From: Gammaproteobacteria bacterium
GTDB lineage: Bacteria; Pseudomonadota; Gammaproteobacteria; Burkholderiales; Gallionellaceae
Length of the DNA stretch: 46,283 nt
Reading direction: 5' to 3'
Assembly (NCBI GenBank): GCA_018819205.1
Contig: JAHJQE010000054.1
Location: forward strand, 1-46,283
In this document: one piece after another, positions 1 to 9,292 of the stretch
How the letters are laid out: the number at the start of each line of letters is the position of its first letter
Position numbering within the stretch: position 1 is the stretch's first letter
Translations under genes and position numbers: made by a program
The notes under the pieces: generated by a model
Told to the model about the DNA's origin: nothing
Database searches by the model: none
The model's input: the letters and a program-made list of their open reading frames with translations, nothing else

Positions 1-1
1 A

Positions 2-253
2 GCGGCGTTGCTCGCATCCTGCTACCGGCGTTCGCTGGAGATCGCTGCCAGTCACGGGCTGAACTCCATCGCCTTGCCATCCATCAGCACCGGCGTGTAC
101 GGCTACCCGAAAGATCCGGCAGCGCACATCGCGGTGCAGACAGTGCGCGATTTCGTGCGCCGCGATGCATCGCTGCAAGAGGTCATCTTCTGCTGCTATT
201 CGGCGGAGGACCTTGCACTCTATCGATCGCTACTTCCCAACCAGGGTGTGTAG
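2..253 (+). CDS. Macro-domain protein, C-terminal part (cut by window edge)
   Basis: This is the 3' end of a gene that begins before the window; the frame is open from base 2. The visible 83 or so residues contain the macro-domain signature ISTGVYGYP, followed by an alanine-rich helix and the strand VIFCCY typical of the end of the fold. Macro domains of this kind (YmdB/MacroD class) bind ADP-ribose and often hydrolyse O-acetyl-ADP-ribose or mono-ADP-ribosyl groups in the cytoplasm. The N-terminal catalytic loop is outside the window, so activity cannot be judged. The family is clear; the exact substrate is inferred. Confidence 0.88.
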   Translation, partial: AALLASCYRRSLEIAASHGLNSIALPSISTGVYGYPKDPAAHIAVQTVRDFVRRDASLQEVIFCCYSAEDLALYRSLLPNQGV

Positions 254-344
254 TATCCCCATGCCGCCAGCATTGCACCCTGGCGGGCAAGGCTATTGAC
301 CGCACCCGATGCGGAGAGGAAGATTCTCTTAACAGGGGGGCAGT

Positions 345-1697
345 TTGAGGATCAAGATAAGTTTGTTAATTCGCAGTCATCGCATTGCACTGGCTGGTGC
401 GGCAGGTGTGTTCATCCTTGTCGCGGCGATGGGGGAGCTGATTCTGCACAATCGTGCCGAAGACCGGAAGGAAGAGTTCTTCCGCGACAGCGTCGCTTTC
501 AGTGCCAAACTGCGTGCACAGACCGAGAGCGAATTGAATTCCCTGCTGTATCTGAGCAGCGGCCTCGGCAGCTATCTGGTGGTGCGCAACAACGATCTGC
601 AGTCCAAGGAAGTCAACGGTATCCTGGCCGTCCTGCATAAGAGCGGCGGCCATATCCGCAACTTCGGCGTCGCGGTCGGCTACACCATCCGTTATGTCTA
701 TCCGCCCGCCGGCAACGAGGGCGCGATAGGGTTGCATTATCCCGATCATCCCGAGCAATGGCCCATGGTGAAGAAGATCACAGAGAGCGGCATACCGGCA
801 CTGGCCGGCCCGGTCGATCTGGTGCAGGGCGGGCGCGGTCTGATCTATCGCGTCCCGCTGTACATCGACAACAGATATTGGGGGCTGCTCTCTACGGTCA
901 TCGACCTCGATTCGTTCACCGAGGTGATCGCATCTGGCGTGGACCCCAAGCAGTTCGAGTTCGCTATACGCGGCCGCGACGGCGCTGGCGACAACGGAGG
1001 CATGGTGCTGGGGGATGCGTCGCTGTTCGGCAAGGCCGATACCTTCACGCAGGAGATCGACATCCCGGGCGGGAAGTGGGTCATCGCCGTGCGCTCGTTG
1101 CGTGACACCGGCTCAGATCGGACGGACTTATTGATACGTTTGCTGTCCATTGCGCTGGCGTCGATCGCCGGATGGATGATGTACATGCTGATCCGCAGCC
1201 GTTCCGATCTGGCCGCACTTGCCATGTACGACCAGCTGACCGGATTGCCGAATCGCCATTTGCTGGAGGACCGCGCGGATATGGTGTTCGCCCGGCACAA
1301 GCGCAAACCCGAGCAGGCCTGTGCCATCCTGTTCCTCGATCTGGACGGTTTCAAATCGATCAACGACAGATACGGTCACAAGGCAGGTGATGCTGTGTTG
1401 CTGGCCGTGGCCCATCGCGCCAAAGAGGTCGTGCGGGCAAACGATACGATAGCGCGCTGGGGCGGTGACGAATTCATCGTGCTGATGGACGAGGTGGAAC
1501 CGGAGACGCTGCAGCCGCTGGTCGACAGGCTGCGCAGCGAGATCGAGGCACCCATCATGTTCGAAGGCCAGCACCTGAGTGTGGGTGTATCGGTCGGTGT
1601 CGCGACCTGCCCGGCAGTGGGTGGCACGCTGGACCAGGTTCTGAAGATGGCTGACCAGCAGATGTACGAAGAGAAGGTGAAACGCAAGGCAGCTTGA
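345..1697 (+). CDS. CHASE-domain diguanylate cyclase
   Basis: This 450-residue inner-membrane protein should make c-di-GMP from two GTP. A membrane segment lies at about residues 13-32. It is followed by a periplasmic CHASE-type sensor (FAVGYTIRYVYP, then a GLHYPDHPEQ stretch), a second membrane segment at about 262-282, and a GGDEF domain from about 295. The catalytic motif GGDEF is at 373-377, and an intact product-inhibition site (RAND, RxxD type) ends five residues before it. I chose the TTG start at 345 because a run of six G (335-340) sits 4 nt upstream and the first hydrophobic segment follows directly. The gene converges with the efflux operon, leaving only 11 nt between stop codons. 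The ligand sensed is unknown. Confidence 0.9.
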   Translation: MRIKISLLIRSHRIALAGAAGVFILVAAMGELILHNRAEDRKEEFFRDSVAFSAKLRAQTESELNSLLYLSSGLGSYLVVRNNDLQSKEVNGILAVLHKSGGHIRNFGVAVGYTIRYVYPPAGNEGAIGLHYPDHPEQWPMVKKITESGIPALAGPVDLVQGGRGLIYRVPLYIDNRYWGLLSTVIDLDSFTEVIASGVDPKQFEFAIRGRDGAGDNGGMVLGDASLFGKADTFTQEIDIPGGKWVIAVRSLRDTGSDRTDLLIRLLSIALASIAGWMMYMLIRSRSDLAALAMYDQLTGLPNRHLLEDRADMVFARHKRKPEQACAILFLDLDGFKSINDRYGHKAGDAVLLAVAHRAKEVVRANDTIARWGGDEFIVLMDEVEPETLQPLVDRLRSEIEAPIMFEGQHLSVGVSVGVATCPAVGGTLDQVLKMADQQMYEEKVKRKAA

Positions 1698-1708
1698 GAC
1701 TGCCCGCC

Positions 1709-2917
1709 TTATTCGTGCCTGAGCGCTTCGATCGGATCGAGCTGCGCTGCGCGCCGCGCCGGAACATAGCCGAAGATCACGCCGATGGCAGCCGAGAAAC
1801 CGAAGGCGAGCAGATTGATGCTGGGGCTGAACAGGAAAGGCAGTGACAGCATGGAAGCCAGTCCGTAACAGGCGATGGCCGCCAGCAGCAAGCCCACCAG
1901 CCCGCCGAATGCGGACAACACCACCGCCTCGGTGAGGAACTGCATCAGCACTTCTTTCTCCATCGCGCCGATGGCAAGACGGATGCCGATCTCTCTTGTG
2001 CGCTCGGTCACCGACACCAGCATGATGTTCATGATGCCGATGCCGCCCACCAGCAGACTCACCGCCGCCACTGCGCCGAGCAGCGCAGTCATGGTGCCGA
2101 TGGCGCCGGACAGTGTCTGCGCGATCTCCTTGGTGTCGCGGATGCTGAAGTTATCTTCCTCGTTGTCCGACAACTTGCGGCGTTCGCGCATCAGCACGGT
2201 GAGTTGGTTGGTCACCTGTTCGGTCGAGGCACCGTCCTGCATCGAGATGAGGATGGTGGTCACATCCTGCTTGCCGGTGAGCCGGCGCTGCACGGTGCGC
2301 AACGGCATCACCACGGTGTCGTCCTGGTCGCGGCCCATCGCGCTCTGGCCTTTCGCGGCAAGCACGCCGATCACTTCGCAGGAGAATTGTTTGATGCGCA
2401 GGGTATCGCCCACCGGGCTGTGCGACTCGAACAGTTCCTTGCGCACAGTGGCACCGATGACGCACACGGCTTTGCCCGCACGTTCCTCGGTGGCGCTGAA
2501 ATAGCGCCCGTCTTCCAGCGTCCAGTTGCCGGAAGTGAAGTAGTCGCTGTTGCTACCGGTGATGGAGGTCGCCCAGTTCTTGGTGCCGACCACCACCACG
2601 CTGGTGCGGCTGACGGTGGGAGCGACCGCCTTGAGCGAGCCGACCTGCGTCTTGATCGCTTCCGCATCCTCCGCTTTGAAATTGGGTGCGCCGGAACTGC
2701 TGCCCGGCCCCATGCGCTGCCCGGGGCGCAGCATCAGCAGGTTGCTGCCCAGGCTGGATATCTGGTCGGACACCGACTGCGTCGCGCCGTTGCCCAGCGT
2801 CACCATGGTGACCACAGCGGCCACGCCGATGACGATGCCCAGCACGGTGAGGAAGGAGCGCATCAGGTTGCGGCGTATCTCGCGCAAGGCCAGTAGTAAT
2901 GTGGTCCAGCCCATCAT
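1709..2917 (-). CDS. MacB-like ABC transporter permease
   Basis: This is a 402-residue FtsX/MacB-type permease, last gene of a four-gene minus-strand operon. An N-terminal membrane segment (about 20-42) is followed by a large periplasmic MacB-type core domain. Three C-terminal membrane segments follow, with the family hallmark [13 protein letters not shown] after the second helix and [17 protein letters not shown] at the end. MacB proteins drive a mechanotransmission cycle that pushes substrates through a MacA/TolC conduit. Here the ATPase is a separate protein, unlike E. coli MacB where it is fused. The ATG overlaps the ATPase stop codon (ATGA), implying translational coupling. Substrate unknown: macrolides, lipopeptides or siderophores are all possible. 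Confidence 0.92.
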   Translation of the reverse strand: MMGWTTLLLALREIRRNLMRSFLTVLGIVIGVAAVVTMVTLGNGATQSVSDQISSLGSNLLMLRPGQRMGPGSSSGAPNFKAEDAEAIKTQVGSLKAVAPTVSRTSVVVVGTKNWATSITGSNSDYFTSGNWTLEDGRYFSATEERAGKAVCVIGATVRKELFESHSPVGDTLRIKQFSCEVIGVLAAKGQSAMGRDQDDTVVMPLRTVQRRLTGKQDVTTILISMQDGASTEQVTNQLTVLMRERRKLSDNEEDNFSIRDTKEIAQTLSGAIGTMTALLGAVAAVSLLVGGIGIMNIMLVSVTERTREIGIRLAIGAMEKEVLMQFLTEAVVLSAFGGLVGLLLAAIACYGLASMLSLPFLFSPSINLLAFGFSAAIGVIFGYVPARRAAQLDPIEALRHE

Positions 2918-3639
2918 GGCGCACCGCCGTTCTCGTTGTCGTGTGCGATCTGGCCATCGACGAAATGCACGATGCGTTTGGCGTAGGCGGCGATGTCGTG
3001 TTCATGCGTCACCATGAGGATGGTGATGCCGTGGTCGCGGTTCATGCTGACCAGCAGTTCCATGATCTCGTGGCCGCGTTTGGAATCTAGGTTGCCGGTC
3101 GGCTCGTCGGCCAGCAGCACCTTGGGATTGGTGACGATGGCGCGCGCGATGGCGACGCGCTGTTGCTGACCGCCGGAGAGTTCGGACGAGGTGTGATGCG
3201 CCCACTCGGCCAGTCCGACCGAGCGTAGCGCCTCCATACCGATCCGGTGCCGCGCTTCGGTATTCTCGCCGCGATACAGCAGCGGCAGTTCCACGTTCTC
3301 CTGCGCCGTGGTGCGCGCCAGCAGATTGAACCCCTGGAACACGAAGCCCAGATAGTTGCGGCGCAGCAGCGCGCGCTGGTCTCGCGACAGGTGCTCCACA
3401 TGCACCCCATCGAACACGTATTCGCCGGAGGTGGGCGTGTCGAGGCAGCCCAGTATGTTCATCGCGGTGGATTTTCCGGAACCGCTCGGCCCCATGATGG
3501 CGACGAACTCACCTTCGCGGACGGACAGGTCTATCCCGCGCAATGCCTGGAAGGCAGCCGGACCGTTGCCGTAGGTCTTGGTGATGCCGGAAAGCCGGAT
3601 CAGCACATCGGGTTCGACGGTGGTCGCAGCGTCATTCAT
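2914..3639 (-). CDS. ABC transporter ATP-binding protein (MacB/LolD type)
   Basis: This 241-residue cytoplasmic ATPase powers the adjacent permease. Walker A GPSGSGKS, signature [14 protein letters not shown], Walker B VLLADEP and the H-loop (MVTHEHD) are all present. The frame stays open upstream to 3774, but the ATG at 3639 (protein begins [10 protein letters not shown]) overlaps the adaptor stop codon by 4 nt and gives the usual family length, so I prefer it. It belongs to the MacB/LolD/FtsE branch by sequence and by its FtsX-type partner. The high-confidence part is the family and pairing; the transported substrate is not readable from sequence. Confidence 0.93.
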   Translation of the reverse strand: MNDAATTVEPDVLIRLSGITKTYGNGPAAFQALRGIDLSVREGEFVAIMGPSGSGKSTAMNILGCLDTPTSGEYVFDGVHVEHLSRDQRALLRRNYLGFVFQGFNLLARTTAQENVELPLLYRGENTEARHRIGMEALRSVGLAEWAHHTSSELSGGQQQRVAIARAIVTNPKVLLADEPTGNLDSKRGHEIMELLVSMNRDHGITILMVTHEHDIAAYAKRIVHFVDGQIAHDNENGGAP

Positions 3640-4913
3640 TTGGCCGATTTCTGCATGCCGATGATGACGCGCGCACCCGCTTGCAGGCCGCCGCTGACGA
3701 TCTGTGTGCGGCGTCCGTCGGTGAGACCGATGGTGACTTCGATGGCTGCCGGTTTGCCGTCCTGCAACACCCACAAGGTGCGCGAGGTGCTTCCGTTCGA
3801 AGCCTTCTCCTTGACCTGTTTGGCCTGTTGCGGAGGACGTGGCATCAGACTGGCGACGAAACCGCTGGAAGCCGCTGACTTGGTAACTGGGGTGAAGCGC
3901 AGTGCGGCGTTCGGCACCAGCAAGGCGTCATGCAGATTCGCAGTGGATATCTCGGCGGTGGCGGTCATGCCGGGTCGCAGACTCAGGTCGGCGTTGGATA
4001 CATTCAGCAGCGTCTTGTAAGTCACCACACCGTCGGTGGTCTGAGCACCGAAGCCGACGCGCGCGATCTCGGCCGGATACTTGCGACCCGGCCATGCATC
4101 GACCATGAAGTAAGCGGCCTGCCCGTTCTTCACCTGGCTCACATCCGCTTCGTCCACATCCACTTGCAACTGCATGCGCGCGAGGTCTTCCGCAATGGTG
4201 AACAGCACCGGTGCCTGCAACGAGGCGGCCACGGTCTGTCCCGGTTCGATCTTGCGCGTCAGCACGATGCCATCGATGGGTGAGCGGATCGAAGCCTTGG
4301 AAAGGTTGGTCTGATCGGAACGTAAAGTGGCAGCGGCCTGAGCTGCGGCGGCGCGTGCATTGGCTTCGTTCGCTTCAGCGCGTGTCACCGCCGCTTCGGC
4401 TGCTTCCAGTTCGCTGCGCGAGGGCACTTTGCCACCGGTCAGCTCGGCCACCTGACGCAGGCGGGCCAGCGTGGCGCGCGATTCCTTCACCGTGGCCTGC
4501 ATCTGCGCCACCTGTGCTTCGGCAGCCAGTACGGCGGCCTGCGATTTGACCACCTGGTCGTTCAGTTTGGACAGGTCGAGCCGCACCAGAACCTGACCGC
4601 GTTTGACCAGATCGTTCTCATCCACCAGCACGCTCTCCACGATGCCGGACAGCTCGCTGCCCACATCCACCTGATTGGTGGGATACAGATTGCCGGTGGC
4701 CGACACCGTCACCGACAGATCGCCCAGCACCGCATCTTCGGTGAGGTAGCTGCCGTTGTTCGATCCGTTCGACTTAGGCCACATCCACCAGCCGATCAGC
4801 AGGACGGCGATCGCGACCAACGCGATCAGCAGCACGCGCTTGCGTTTGCTTCCGCTCGAAGAACGGGTGATGGCGAGTAACAGATTCTGGCTGGCTTTTG
4901 AGGTGTCGTTCAT
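3636..4913 (-). CDS. MacA-like periplasmic adaptor (HlyD/RND membrane fusion protein)
   Basis: This 425-residue adaptor bridges the inner-membrane ABC permease and the outer-membrane channel. Residues about 24-45 form a single membrane anchor ending in WWMWP. A biotinyl-lipoyl-like half-motif follows (VESVLVDENDLVKRGQVLVR), then a long alanine-rich coiled-coil hairpin (about 115-210). The returning lipoyl half is SPIDGIVLTRKIEPGQTV, and beta-barrel and membrane-proximal domains complete it. This order is typical of MacA. Start and stop both overlap their neighbours by 4 nt, so the four efflux genes look translationally coupled. An A/K-rich linker near 350 (PPQQAKQVKEKASNGS) is a local insertion. 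Confidence 0.92.
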   Translation of the reverse strand: MNDTSKASQNLLLAITRSSSGSKRKRVLLIALVAIAVLLIGWWMWPKSNGSNNGSYLTEDAVLGDLSVTVSATGNLYPTNQVDVGSELSGIVESVLVDENDLVKRGQVLVRLDLSKLNDQVVKSQAAVLAAEAQVAQMQATVKESRATLARLRQVAELTGGKVPSRSELEAAEAAVTRAEANEANARAAAAQAAATLRSDQTNLSKASIRSPIDGIVLTRKIEPGQTVAASLQAPVLFTIAEDLARMQLQVDVDEADVSQVKNGQAAYFMVDAWPGRKYPAEIARVGFGAQTTDGVVTYKTLLNVSNADLSLRPGMTATAEISTANLHDALLVPNAALRFTPVTKSAASSGFVASLMPRPPQQAKQVKEKASNGSTSRTLWVLQDGKPAAIEVTIGLTDGRRTQIVSGGLQAGARVIIGMQKSAK

Positions 4914-6328
4914 GGTTGTGAACCTTGGTTGGTTTGCGCGACGGGCAGCGCGGCTTCCTCGTTCCAGCCGCCGCCCATTGCTTTGTACAGGCCGATCAGA
5001 GCGGTACGTTCCTCCAGCTCCGCACTTGCCAGACTGTCCTGGCTGGAGAGCAGGGTGCGGTCGGTGTCGAGCACGCTCTGGAAATCGATCAGTCCGCCTT
5101 CGTAACGCTGGCGCGCCATCAGTGCGGCATTGCGTGCCGAGATCGAGGCGCGTTGCAGGGCAGCACGACGTTCGTGGCTGTTGGCATAACTGGTCAGCGC
5201 GTTCTCCATCTCTTCCAGTGCGAGCAGCACGCTCTGCTCGTATGCGATCAACGCCTGCTGCTGCACCGCATTCTGTGCTTCGATGCGGCTGCTCAAGCGG
5301 CCGCCGTCAAAAATGGTCTGTGCCAGACTGGCGGAGAGCGAGCGTGTCAGATTGGCGCTATCGCCCAGTGCGCCGACGGTGAGCGCCTTCCAGCCCAGAC
5401 TGCCGCTGAGCGAGAACGAGGGATAGCGCGCGGCCGACTCCTGGCCGATGCGCGCGGTCTCCGCAGCAACACGTCTTTCTGCGGCCTGCACATCGGGACG
5501 CTGGCGCAAGGTATCGGCGGGGATGCTGAGTGCGATCTCGTCCGGTAAGGGGGGCAAGGCAGCGGGCGTGCTCAACTTCTCATGCAGCGTAGTGGGGACC
5601 TGCCCCAACAATACGGCCAATCTGTTCTCGGCCTTGCCCAGATTGGTGGCGAGCGTGGGGATGCCGGCCAGCGTCTGTTGCAGATTGCTGTTCGCCTGCT
5701 CCACTTCCATCGATGTCACCAGCCCGGCCTGCGTGCGCCATTCGGTGATCCTCAGTGTCTCGCGCTGAGCCGCCAGATTGTCTCGCGCGATGGCCAGCCG
5801 TTGTTGCAGGCTGCGTAGTTGCACATAGTTAAGTGCGACCTCGGCGGCAAGTGTGACCTGTGTGTGGTACAGGTTGGCCAGCGTCGCACCGGCATCCGCT
5901 TCGGCCGCTTCGGAAGCGCGGCGCAAGCCACCGAACAGGTCGATCTCCCAACTGGCATCGAAACCGGCGTTGAACTGGTTGGCGGGAGAAGCGCTACCGG
6001 CCTTGCTGCGGTTGGTGCCCAACGCACCATTCAGCCTTGGCATGAGGTTGGCATCGGACAGATCGAGGCGCGAGCGAGATTCCAATAATTTGGCACGCGC
6101 ACTGCGCATGTCCGGGCTGTTGTGCAGCGCGCTCGCAATCAGTTCGTTCAGCAAGGGATCGTTCAAACGCAGCCACCAGTGCGAGATGTCTTGCTGTGCG
6201 ATGCGAGTCCCTGCGGTGTCGCTCCAGTTGGATGGGGAGGCGGGATCCTGTCTGACGTAGTCCGGCCCCACTGCGCAACCTGCCAGCGGCATGAGCAACA
6301 TCAGTAGTATGCGGATTTGCGCTTTCAA
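4910..6328 (-). CDS. NodT-family outer-membrane efflux lipoprotein
   Basis: This is the first gene of the efflux operon, encoding a 472-residue TolC-like outer-membrane factor. The signal peptide ends in a lipobox (PLAGC, Cys about 18) followed by AVGPDY, the classic NodT-family start. Two repeated outer-membrane efflux domains follow, rich in long amphipathic helices. It would form the trimeric exit duct for the MacA-like adaptor. A dedicated channel suggests the operon is a self-contained exporter and does not need the general TolC. Upstream lies a 218-nt divergent promoter region shared with hslR. Confidence 0.92.
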   Translation of the reverse strand: MKAQIRILLMLLMPLAGCAVGPDYVRQDPASPSNWSDTAGTRIAQQDISHWWLRLNDPLLNELIASALHNSPDMRSARAKLLESRSRLDLSDANLMPRLNGALGTNRSKAGSASPANQFNAGFDASWEIDLFGGLRRASEAAEADAGATLANLYHTQVTLAAEVALNYVQLRSLQQRLAIARDNLAAQRETLRITEWRTQAGLVTSMEVEQANSNLQQTLAGIPTLATNLGKAENRLAVLLGQVPTTLHEKLSTPAALPPLPDEIALSIPADTLRQRPDVQAAERRVAAETARIGQESAARYPSFSLSGSLGWKALTVGALGDSANLTRSLSASLAQTIFDGGRLSSRIEAQNAVQQQALIAYEQSVLLALEEMENALTSYANSHERRAALQRASISARNAALMARQRYEGGLIDFQSVLDTDRTLLSSQDSLASAELEERTALIGLYKAMGGGWNEEAALPVAQTNQGSQP

Positions 6329-6546
6329 ATCTGCCTTTCAATGGATGAGTGACAGAACTCGGATACGAGCGAGATTCTATCGGGGATATATGTCGGCTTG
6401 TATAAACCTTTCGGATCACTGTCAGTTTGACGCATCATTCCGACTCGCACACAATCCGTGGCGTCGGATGCCATTATGAAACGGCGGTTCCGCTGTCGCA
6501 CAGACTTTACATATCTTCACAGATTCGACTTTTCTATTGAAACAAA

Positions 6547-6969
6547 ATGAGCGAACCAGCAGAAAAACTCCGCGTCGATAAATGGTTGTGGGCCGCGCGC
6601 TTCTTCAAGACGCGCAGCATCGCCGCCGATGCCGTCGAGAGCGGCAAGGTGACCATGGATGGCGCACGCATCAAGCAGGCCAAGACAGTGGGCGTGGGCG
6701 ACGTGCTGGTGATCCGCCTCGGCCCGTATCAGCATGAGGTCGAGATACTGGAACTGTCCGGCAAGCGCGGTCCGGCACCGGTTGCGCAGAAGCTGTATCG
6801 CGAGACCGAGGAGAGCAAGCAGCGGCGCGCGGCACAGGCCGAGCAGAACAAATTGCTGCCGCAATCCGACCTCAAGGGGCGGCCGACCAAGCGCGACCGG
6901 CGCGAGATCGCGCGCATGGTGGAAGGCGGACGTCCCTCGCGGAAGAGCGCCTGGGGCGATTTCGACTAG
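6547..6969 (+). CDS. hslR: Heat shock protein 15 (S4-domain RNA-binding protein)
   Basis: This 140-residue cytoplasmic protein has an N-terminal S4 RNA-binding domain (RVDKWLWAARFFKTRSIA, then VTMDGARIKQAKTVGVGD) and a basic C-terminal tail. Hsp15 recognises 50S subunits that carry a stalled nascent chain with peptidyl-tRNA and helps recycle them. Length and motif order match E. coli HslR (about 133 residues). It is followed after 3 nt by the kinase/P-loop fusion gene, so the two are probably co-transcribed. No sigma-32-type promoter was obvious to me upstream. Confidence 0.92.
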   Translation: MSEPAEKLRVDKWLWAARFFKTRSIAADAVESGKVTMDGARIKQAKTVGVGDVLVIRLGPYQHEVEILELSGKRGPAPVAQKLYRETEESKQRRAAQAEQNKLLPQSDLKGRPTKRDRREIARMVEGGRPSRKSAWGDFD

Positions 6970-6972
6970 GTC

Positions 6973-8529
6973 ATGTCGACACTCGCCGATCAGAGACACT
7001 TGATCGCGGCACTGCAAAGTGCGCATGCGGCGCAGCTGATCGAGACGCATATCTCCTGGGTGCTGCTGATCGGCGACTACGCATACAAGATCAAGAAGGC
7101 TGTGGACCTCGGCTTCCTCAATTACCTGAATCTTTCCTCCAGAAAGCATTACTGCGCTGAAGAATTACGCCTCAACAGGCGCACCGCCCCCGGGCTTTAT
7201 CTTGAGGTGGTGGACATAGGCGGTAGCATGGATGCGCCGCAGTTCGGCGTGCAGCCCGCCATCGAATACGCAGTGAAGATGCGCCGCTTTGCGGATGATG
7301 CGCTGCTGGATGAGAAACTTAAGCAGGGCAAGGTGGATGCATCGCACATTGATGTACTGGCCTGCAATGTCGCCCGCTTCCATGCGCAGTGTGCCGCCAT
7401 CGCTCCTTCCGCAAGCTACGGCAATGCCGAAACCATCCGTGCGGTGGCGATGCAGAACTTTGAGCAGATGCGCACGCTGTTGTCTGACAGAATTGATCTG
7501 CAGCAACTCGCCATGCTCGAACTGAAAACCAACGAAGCATGGCAAGCGTGTGCCGCGTTGTTCGAGTCGCGCCGCAGTACAGGCCGCGTGCGTGAATGTC
7601 ATGGCGATCTGCATCTGGGCAACATCGCACTTATCGATGACGCACCCGTGCCGTTCGACTGCATCGAGTTCGCTCCTTCGTTACGCTGGATAGATGTTCT
7701 GGATGAAGTCGCGTTCACCATGATGGATCTGCTGCAGCATGGTCGCAAAGACCTTGCGTGGCGCTATCTGAACGCGTATCTGGAAGCAACCGGCGATTAC
7801 GCGGGACTTGGAGTATTGCGTTTCTATCTGGCATACCGCGCAGCGGTGCGCGCCAAGATCTCAGCCATCCGCGCCAGTCAGTCTGTGACGGGAAGTGATG
7901 CTTGCGCGCATTCTCTGCAGGCATGTCGCGCACATCTGGCGCTGGCTCAGCGATGTCTGACTGACCGGCAGCCAGCGCTGATCATCACGCATGGCCTGCC
8001 GGGTTCCGGCAAGACTACCTTTGCGCAATATGTCATCGAGCAACTGGGCGCAGTGCGCCTGCGCTCCGATGTGGAAAGAAAGCGCCTGTTCGGGCTGGTG
8101 GCGCTGGCAGATAGTTGTAAGCAAATCGGTGACATCTACAACCCGGAAGCGACTGAACGCACTTATTCCCATCTTGAAGCACAGGCGAAAAAGTTACTGG
8201 AATGTGGAGAATGTGTGATTGTGGATGCGGCTTTTCTCAAGCGCGCAGAGCGTGATCGATTCCGCCTGCTGGCGGAATCGATGCAAGTTCCGTTCAAGAT
8301 CGCCAGCCTGGGTGCCGAAGCTGACGTGTTGCGTGAACGCATCAGTTTGCGCAAGCGCGATGCTTCCGAAGCCGATGTGGCCGTGCTGCAGAAGTTGATG
8401 CGAGTGCAGGAACCTCTGGTAAAGGAGGAACTGCCATCCGTCGTATGGTTCACCACCGAGCAATTGCCCGGCAGCAAATCGAATGAAGCCAACTGGCGCA
8501 AGCTGACGAAGATGCTGGATCGAATATGA
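6973..8529 (+). CDS. Kinase-fold (APH-like) and P-loop AAA kinase fusion protein
   Basis: This 518-residue protein has two parts. The N-terminal half resembles aminoglycoside/choline kinases: YKIKKAVDLGFLNY carries the ATP-binding lysines, CHGDLHLGNI is the catalytic loop, and FDCIEF resembles the metal-binding DFG segment. The C-terminal half (from about 335) is a P-loop kinase of the zeta-toxin/gluconate-kinase-like AAA_33 type, with Walker A GLPGSGKT at 341-348. This architecture recurs in bacteria as an uncharacterised fusion; it is not a proven resistance enzyme, and the substrate is unknown. It lies 3 nt after hslR and overlaps the next gene by 4 nt (ATGA). Confidence 0.85.
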   Translation: MSTLADQRHLIAALQSAHAAQLIETHISWVLLIGDYAYKIKKAVDLGFLNYLNLSSRKHYCAEELRLNRRTAPGLYLEVVDIGGSMDAPQFGVQPAIEYAVKMRRFADDALLDEKLKQGKVDASHIDVLACNVARFHAQCAAIAPSASYGNAETIRAVAMQNFEQMRTLLSDRIDLQQLAMLELKTNEAWQACAALFESRRSTGRVRECHGDLHLGNIALIDDAPVPFDCIEFAPSLRWIDVLDEVAFTMMDLLQHGRKDLAWRYLNAYLEATGDYAGLGVLRFYLAYRAAVRAKISAIRASQSVTGSDACAHSLQACRAHLALAQRCLTDRQPALIITHGLPGSGKTTFAQYVIEQLGAVRLRSDVERKRLFGLVALADSCKQIGDIYNPEATERTYSHLEAQAKKLLECGECVIVDAAFLKRAERDRFRLLAESMQVPFKIASLGAEADVLRERISLRKRDASEADVAVLQKLMRVQEPLVKEELPSVVWFTTEQLPGSKSNEANWRKLTKMLDRI

Positions 8530-9059
8530 ACGAAGAGACTCAGGACAAGCAAGCAGACTCGCGTCGTAAGCGATGGCGCAGCTTGCCCATCAATCTGCTG
8601 CTGCTCGTCATCGTCGTGGGCGGCATCCGGCTGTGGCAACAGCGCGACATGGTCAGCGGTTCCGCGCCCGAGGTGCGGGGCGTCACCCTCGCAGGCGAAA
8701 CATTCCGTCTGCCGCAGCATCTGGATCGTCCACTGCTGGTGCATTTCTGGGCGACATGGTGCCCCGTGTGCCGCACCGAAGAAGGCAACATTGCATCCAT
8801 CGCCAACGCGGGAGGCAACGTCATCACCATCGCCATGCAGAGCGGAACGGCAGACGCCGTCCGTTCATATCAAAATGAAAGACAAGTCGCTTTCCCGGTG
8901 CTGAACGACCCTGACAACAGTATCTCCAATATCTGGGGTGTACATGCCGTACCCGCCAGTTTTGTGATCGACAGGAACGGAAATATCAGGTTTGTTGAGG
9001 TGGGCTACACCACCGAGCTCGGGCTGAGGCTCAGACTGTGGCTTGCTGAATATATTTGA
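8526..9059 (+). CDS. Membrane-anchored thioredoxin-fold protein (TlpA/ScsD-like)
   Basis: This is a 177-residue disulfide oxidoreductase. A charged N-terminus precedes one membrane helix (about 20-37), so the catalytic domain should face the periplasm. The active site WATWCPVCR has Cys79 and Cys82, and the cis-proline loop is in HAVPASFVID. The CPVC pair resembles ScsD-type proteins, though TlpA/DsbE-like reductases are an alternative. It would reduce or oxidise periplasmic thiols, with electrons usually supplied by a DsbD/CcdA-type partner, none of which is seen nearby. The start overlaps the preceding stop, making an hslR-kinase-thioredoxin operon. Confidence 0.88.
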   Translation: MNEETQDKQADSRRKRWRSLPINLLLLVIVVGGIRLWQQRDMVSGSAPEVRGVTLAGETFRLPQHLDRPLLVHFWATWCPVCRTEEGNIASIANAGGNVITIAMQSGTADAVRSYQNERQVAFPVLNDPDNSISNIWGVHAVPASFVIDRNGNIRFVEVGYTTELGLRLRLWLAEYI

Positions 9060-9080
9060 AGGATATCGGGCGCAACCTGC

Positions 9081-9099
9081 CCAGACATTTTCTGTCTGG
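9081..9099. terminator. Hairpin between convergent genes
   Basis: A perfect 7-bp stem (CCAGACA / TGTCTGG) with loop TTTTC lies between the stop of the thioredoxin-fold gene and the stop of the small cysteine-rich gene. No clear T-run follows on either strand, so intrinsic termination is only a possibility. Confidence 0.4.
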
Positions 9100-9102
9100 C
9101 GC

Positions 9103-9285
9103 TCAGGACGGTTTGGACTTGGTTGAATGCAGTTCGCAGACTGTGCTGTTGTCGGCGGGCATGAGGGTCAGATGCGGAACGCAAACGACCATGTCCTGCC
9201 GAGTTCCTTTTCTGAATGTATGGATGCAATTCGCGCAGGTCGGTCGCGAGGCATCATTGTCCTGCTGACGCGAATCTTTCTTCAT
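9103..9285 (-). CDS. Small four-cysteine protein downstream of a c-di-GMP riboswitch
   Basis: This 60-residue hydrophilic protein begins MKKDSRQQDND. It has cysteines at 17, 20, 35 and 50 (CANC, then two single Cys spaced 14 residues apart), suggesting a small zinc-binding or redox fold. I do not recognise a named family. The ATG at 9285 is chosen because AGGGGG (9295-9300) ends 9 nt before it. The alternative ATG at 9294 directly abuts that Shine-Dalgarno and leaves no spacing. The only gene-scale open frame after the riboswitch at 9380-9463 is this one, which argues that it is real and c-di-GMP-controlled. It converges with the thioredoxin-fold gene. Confidence 0.62.
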   Translation of the reverse strand: MKKDSRQQDNDASRPTCANCIHTFRKGTRQDMVVCVPHLTLMPADNSTVCELHSTKSKPS

Positions 9286-9292
9286 GCGGGCC

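Noticed and set aside
253-344. Riboswitch before the CHASE-GGDEF gene
   Set aside because: I looked for GEMM-like core sequence because of the neighbouring cyclase, but the conserved CAAAG...CCGGCC block is absent.
3639-3774. Longer N-terminus for the ABC ATPase
   Set aside because: The extra residues are arginine/histidine-rich and lie inside the adaptor gene in another frame; ATG 3639 with the 4-nt overlap is the better start.
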